Assembly: GCA_023376005.1 (NCBI GenBank) | Contig: CM042160.1 | Coordinates: 84,326,229 to 84,390,228, forward strand | Source: Doryteuthis pealeii | Taxonomy: Eukaryota; Mollusca; Cephalopoda; Myopsida; Loliginidae | Direction of reading: 5' to 3' | Length of the DNA stretch: 64,000 nt | In this document: positions 61,675 to 64,000 of the stretch, in pieces | How positions within the stretch are numbered: position 1 is the stretch's first letter | Layout of the letters: each line of letters opens with the position of its first letter | Made by a program: the position numbers and the translations under genes | Notes under the pieces: generated by a model | What the model was told of the DNA's origin: nothing | The model's database searches: none | The model's input: the letters and a program-made list of their open reading frames with translations, nothing else

Positions 61675-61809
61675 GTAAATAGCAATGGATTTTCTTAGAA
61701 ACCGGTATCATCATCATCATGATCATCATCATGTTCATCATCAGGGTCGTGCTGATAGCACGGATTCGCTTAACTTTCTCTCGACTCACGTCTTCATCGG
61801 CGATTATTC

Positions 61810-62090
<281 letters not shown>

Positions 62091-62205
62091 AGATGTTTAA
62101 AAATTTGTTTTGGAATGAAACAAAGAAATCACAGTGCTCAACCACAAATTTGTAGAAGCTTTATTTATTTGTTGAATTTTTTAAATATAAAATTTTTTCA
62201 TAACC

Positions 62206-62208
<3 letters not shown>

Positions 62209-62253
<45 letters not shown>
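62209..62253 (+). repeat. (TA)n tract
   Basis: About 45 bp TA repeat followed by a short (TG)n. Confidence 0.93.
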
Positions 62254-62255
<2 letters not shown>

Positions 62256-62339
62256 GTGTGTGTGTGTGGAAAAAAGGTAGACAAACATGGGATGTTGTAC
62301 AAGATGGATGTTTATTGTAGGTAGTGATTTCGATGTTAT

Positions 62340-62375
62340 AACGTTTCGGTCTGTTAGACCTTCTTCAGGTCATTA
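62340..62375 (-). other. Hammerhead-like core with an extra base before stem II
   Basis: Minus strand: CTGAAGA-A-GGTCT-AAC-AGACC-GAAAC. Perfect 5-bp stem II, but one extra A. Stem I not convincing. Confidence 0.4.
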
Positions 62376-62499
62376 GGTTGAGTTCTTGCTTCAACGGTGG
62401 ACATTTTCATACTGTTAGAAGGCCGTGAATGGGATAGTCAATTTCTGGTGCTAGTAGGAGGGTTGGTAGTGGGAGTTCTATTTTTTTAGTATATATATA

Positions 62500-64000
62500 T
62501 ATATATATACTAGCGGAAGTGCCCGGTTCATGACTTGTCCTATCAGCAGAGGCTGTGGAATACGCCCTCTAGAGAGGGGTAAGATCCGTCCCTCACAATA
62601 TACATATATATATAGGGTTATCCACAGACATGTGTTTCGACTTATCAAGTCTCTTTAGTGTGGCTAGACATTTTGTAAGCTACCTACAGCCGGAATTGAA
62701 ATCCGATCGGTTGGGTGTCAGTCCGGCACCTTAACCATTAGGCTGTCTTCACTTACAGAATGGGAAGGGGATTTTAACTGTTTTAATACACACATCGCTT
62801 TGCGTGTAAAGGCCGTCACAGAGTGCTCCATTCCTTATATAGAAGAGCGAACAAAGTATTCTGAAAGATGAATTTATTTGCAGATGGTGAAGTTGATATT
62901 TTGTTATTTTATAAAACCTATTTGTATTTTTTAACAATTTCCAACTCTTCGCATTGAGTATGAACAATTTTTAAATTTTAAAATATTTTAAATATATTTA
63001 AAATTTAAAATTTAAAAAAAATTAAAACAAAAAAATTCTTAAATTAAAATGATTGAATATATCAAAAATTAAAAAATTGAAATTTAAAAATTTTTTAAAA
63101 TTTAAAAATTTTAACAATTTCCAACTCTTCGCATTGAGTATGAAAAATTTGACAATTTAAAAAAATTTTTTAAATTTTTTTAAAAATTTAAAAATTAAAA
63201 TTTTTAAATTTTTAGAATTTTTAAAAATCAAAACAAAAAAATTATTAAATTAAGATGATTGAATAGATTAAAAATTGAAAAATTGAAATTTTCAAAAATT
63301 TTCAAAATTAAAATTTTTTAACAATTTCCAAGTCTTCGCATTAGATTTTGTAACGTTGGCGTTCTCTTGCTGCTGCTGATTTCTTTCTCTTTTTTTCCGC
63401 CCTTTCTTTCTCTTTCTTTCACCTCTCCCCCTTTCTTTATTTTACTTTCACTCTTTTTTTCTTCCAACCTTCTCTTCTTTTCCTTCTACTCTACACTTCA
63501 CTCTTCTCTTCTATATTTCTTTCTTTCACGTTTACGTTGTTCTTTTTAATCGAATAGTCCATTATTTTTCAGAGCTCCCATCATCTTCTTTCATTGTTCG
63601 ATTCATTTATCTATTTCATGGAAATAACATCCTTGATGAATCGTTGTAGATTTATATTTGTATTTAACAATTACCAACTCTTCGCGTAAGCCTTGCTGAC
63701 ATAGTTGACGTTTCCTCGCTGTCACTTGATTTCTTTCTTTTATTTTTCTCTTCTCATTCATTCGCATTTCTCTTTCTTTATTTCGTGTTTGTCTTTTCTG
63801 TCAGTTGAGGTGACGACAGTGTCTGACATACGTAGGTTGATATGAGTCTATTGATGTATTGACTAGCAGGACCTGTGGATATACCACAGTATAATAAATT
63901 AAACATTACAATGTTTGATATGTTTACTTAAGAACTATTGCCAAATAGTTCAGTATGTAAAAAGTATAATAATCTTGATTTAACCCCCCCTCGCACTCTT
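62500..64000. other. Intron at window end, no gene recognised
   Basis: A/T-rich region with AATTTAAAATTTAAA-type low complexity at 62960-63330, ACAATTTCCAACTCTTCGCA repeated at 62935, 63115 and (variant) 63320, and pyrimidine-rich sequence 63370-63520. No LLTP exon was seen. Confidence 0.5.

Overview
The window holds one large, intron-rich eukaryotic gene on the + strand inside a dense field of mobile and simple repeats. I could assemble 23 coding exons between 806 and 61674, with GT-AG borders and mutually compatible phases. They give about 3,517 consecutive codons. The protein is a large lipid transfer protein (LLTP) of the apolipophorin / apolipoprotein B type, the structural protein of lipoprotein particles in circulating fluid. 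The signal-peptide exon lies upstream of the window and the C-terminal exons downstream of it, so both ends are missing. The organism is not named by the sequence. The gene type, long (TA)n tracts, several tRNA-derived SINE families, LINE and Penelope-like fragments and Helitrons fit a marine invertebrate, most likely a mollusc and probably a cephalopod (inference).

Layout of the gene: exons at 0.8-8.2 kb encode the N-terminal beta-barrel of the LLTP lipid-transfer module. Exons at 10.9-20.3 kb encode the alpha-helical superhelix. Exons at 20.3-32 kb encode the lipid-cavity beta-sheets. The exon at 38 kb carries a DUF1081-like segment. Exons at 40-46 kb are further beta-rich modules. One giant exon (46897-52290, 5,394 bp, 1,798 codons) forms half of the recovered protein and contains a tandem array of about 14 modules of 50 residues, seven of them exactly 150 bp apart. 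Exons at 53.8-57.0 kb are beta-rich and those at 57.8-61.7 kb are predicted amphipathic helices.

Layout of the rest: introns carry four non-autonomous Helitrons, a 178-bp satellite built from a Helitron-like end, solo LTRs with 4-bp target duplications, a hAT MITE with 8-bp duplications, a foldback MITE whose empty site is also in the window, a 2.2-kb inverted-repeat element holding an 89-bp minisatellite, at least three SINE families, five LINE fragments, a Penelope-like GIY-YIG fragment and an antisense gag-like ORF with a SAM-type domain.

The most striking signal outside the gene is a set of hammerhead-ribozyme motifs (CUGANGA, hairpin, GAAA, short stem III, UH cleavage site, paired stem I). 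One group sits in a tRNA-Asp-like SINE family that shows partial head-to-tail repetition with a unit of about 370-385 bp. A second group sits in units flanked by (TA)n tracts, often as inverted pairs, which look like Penelope-like element ends. I read these by eye; covariance-model searches and cleavage assays were not run.
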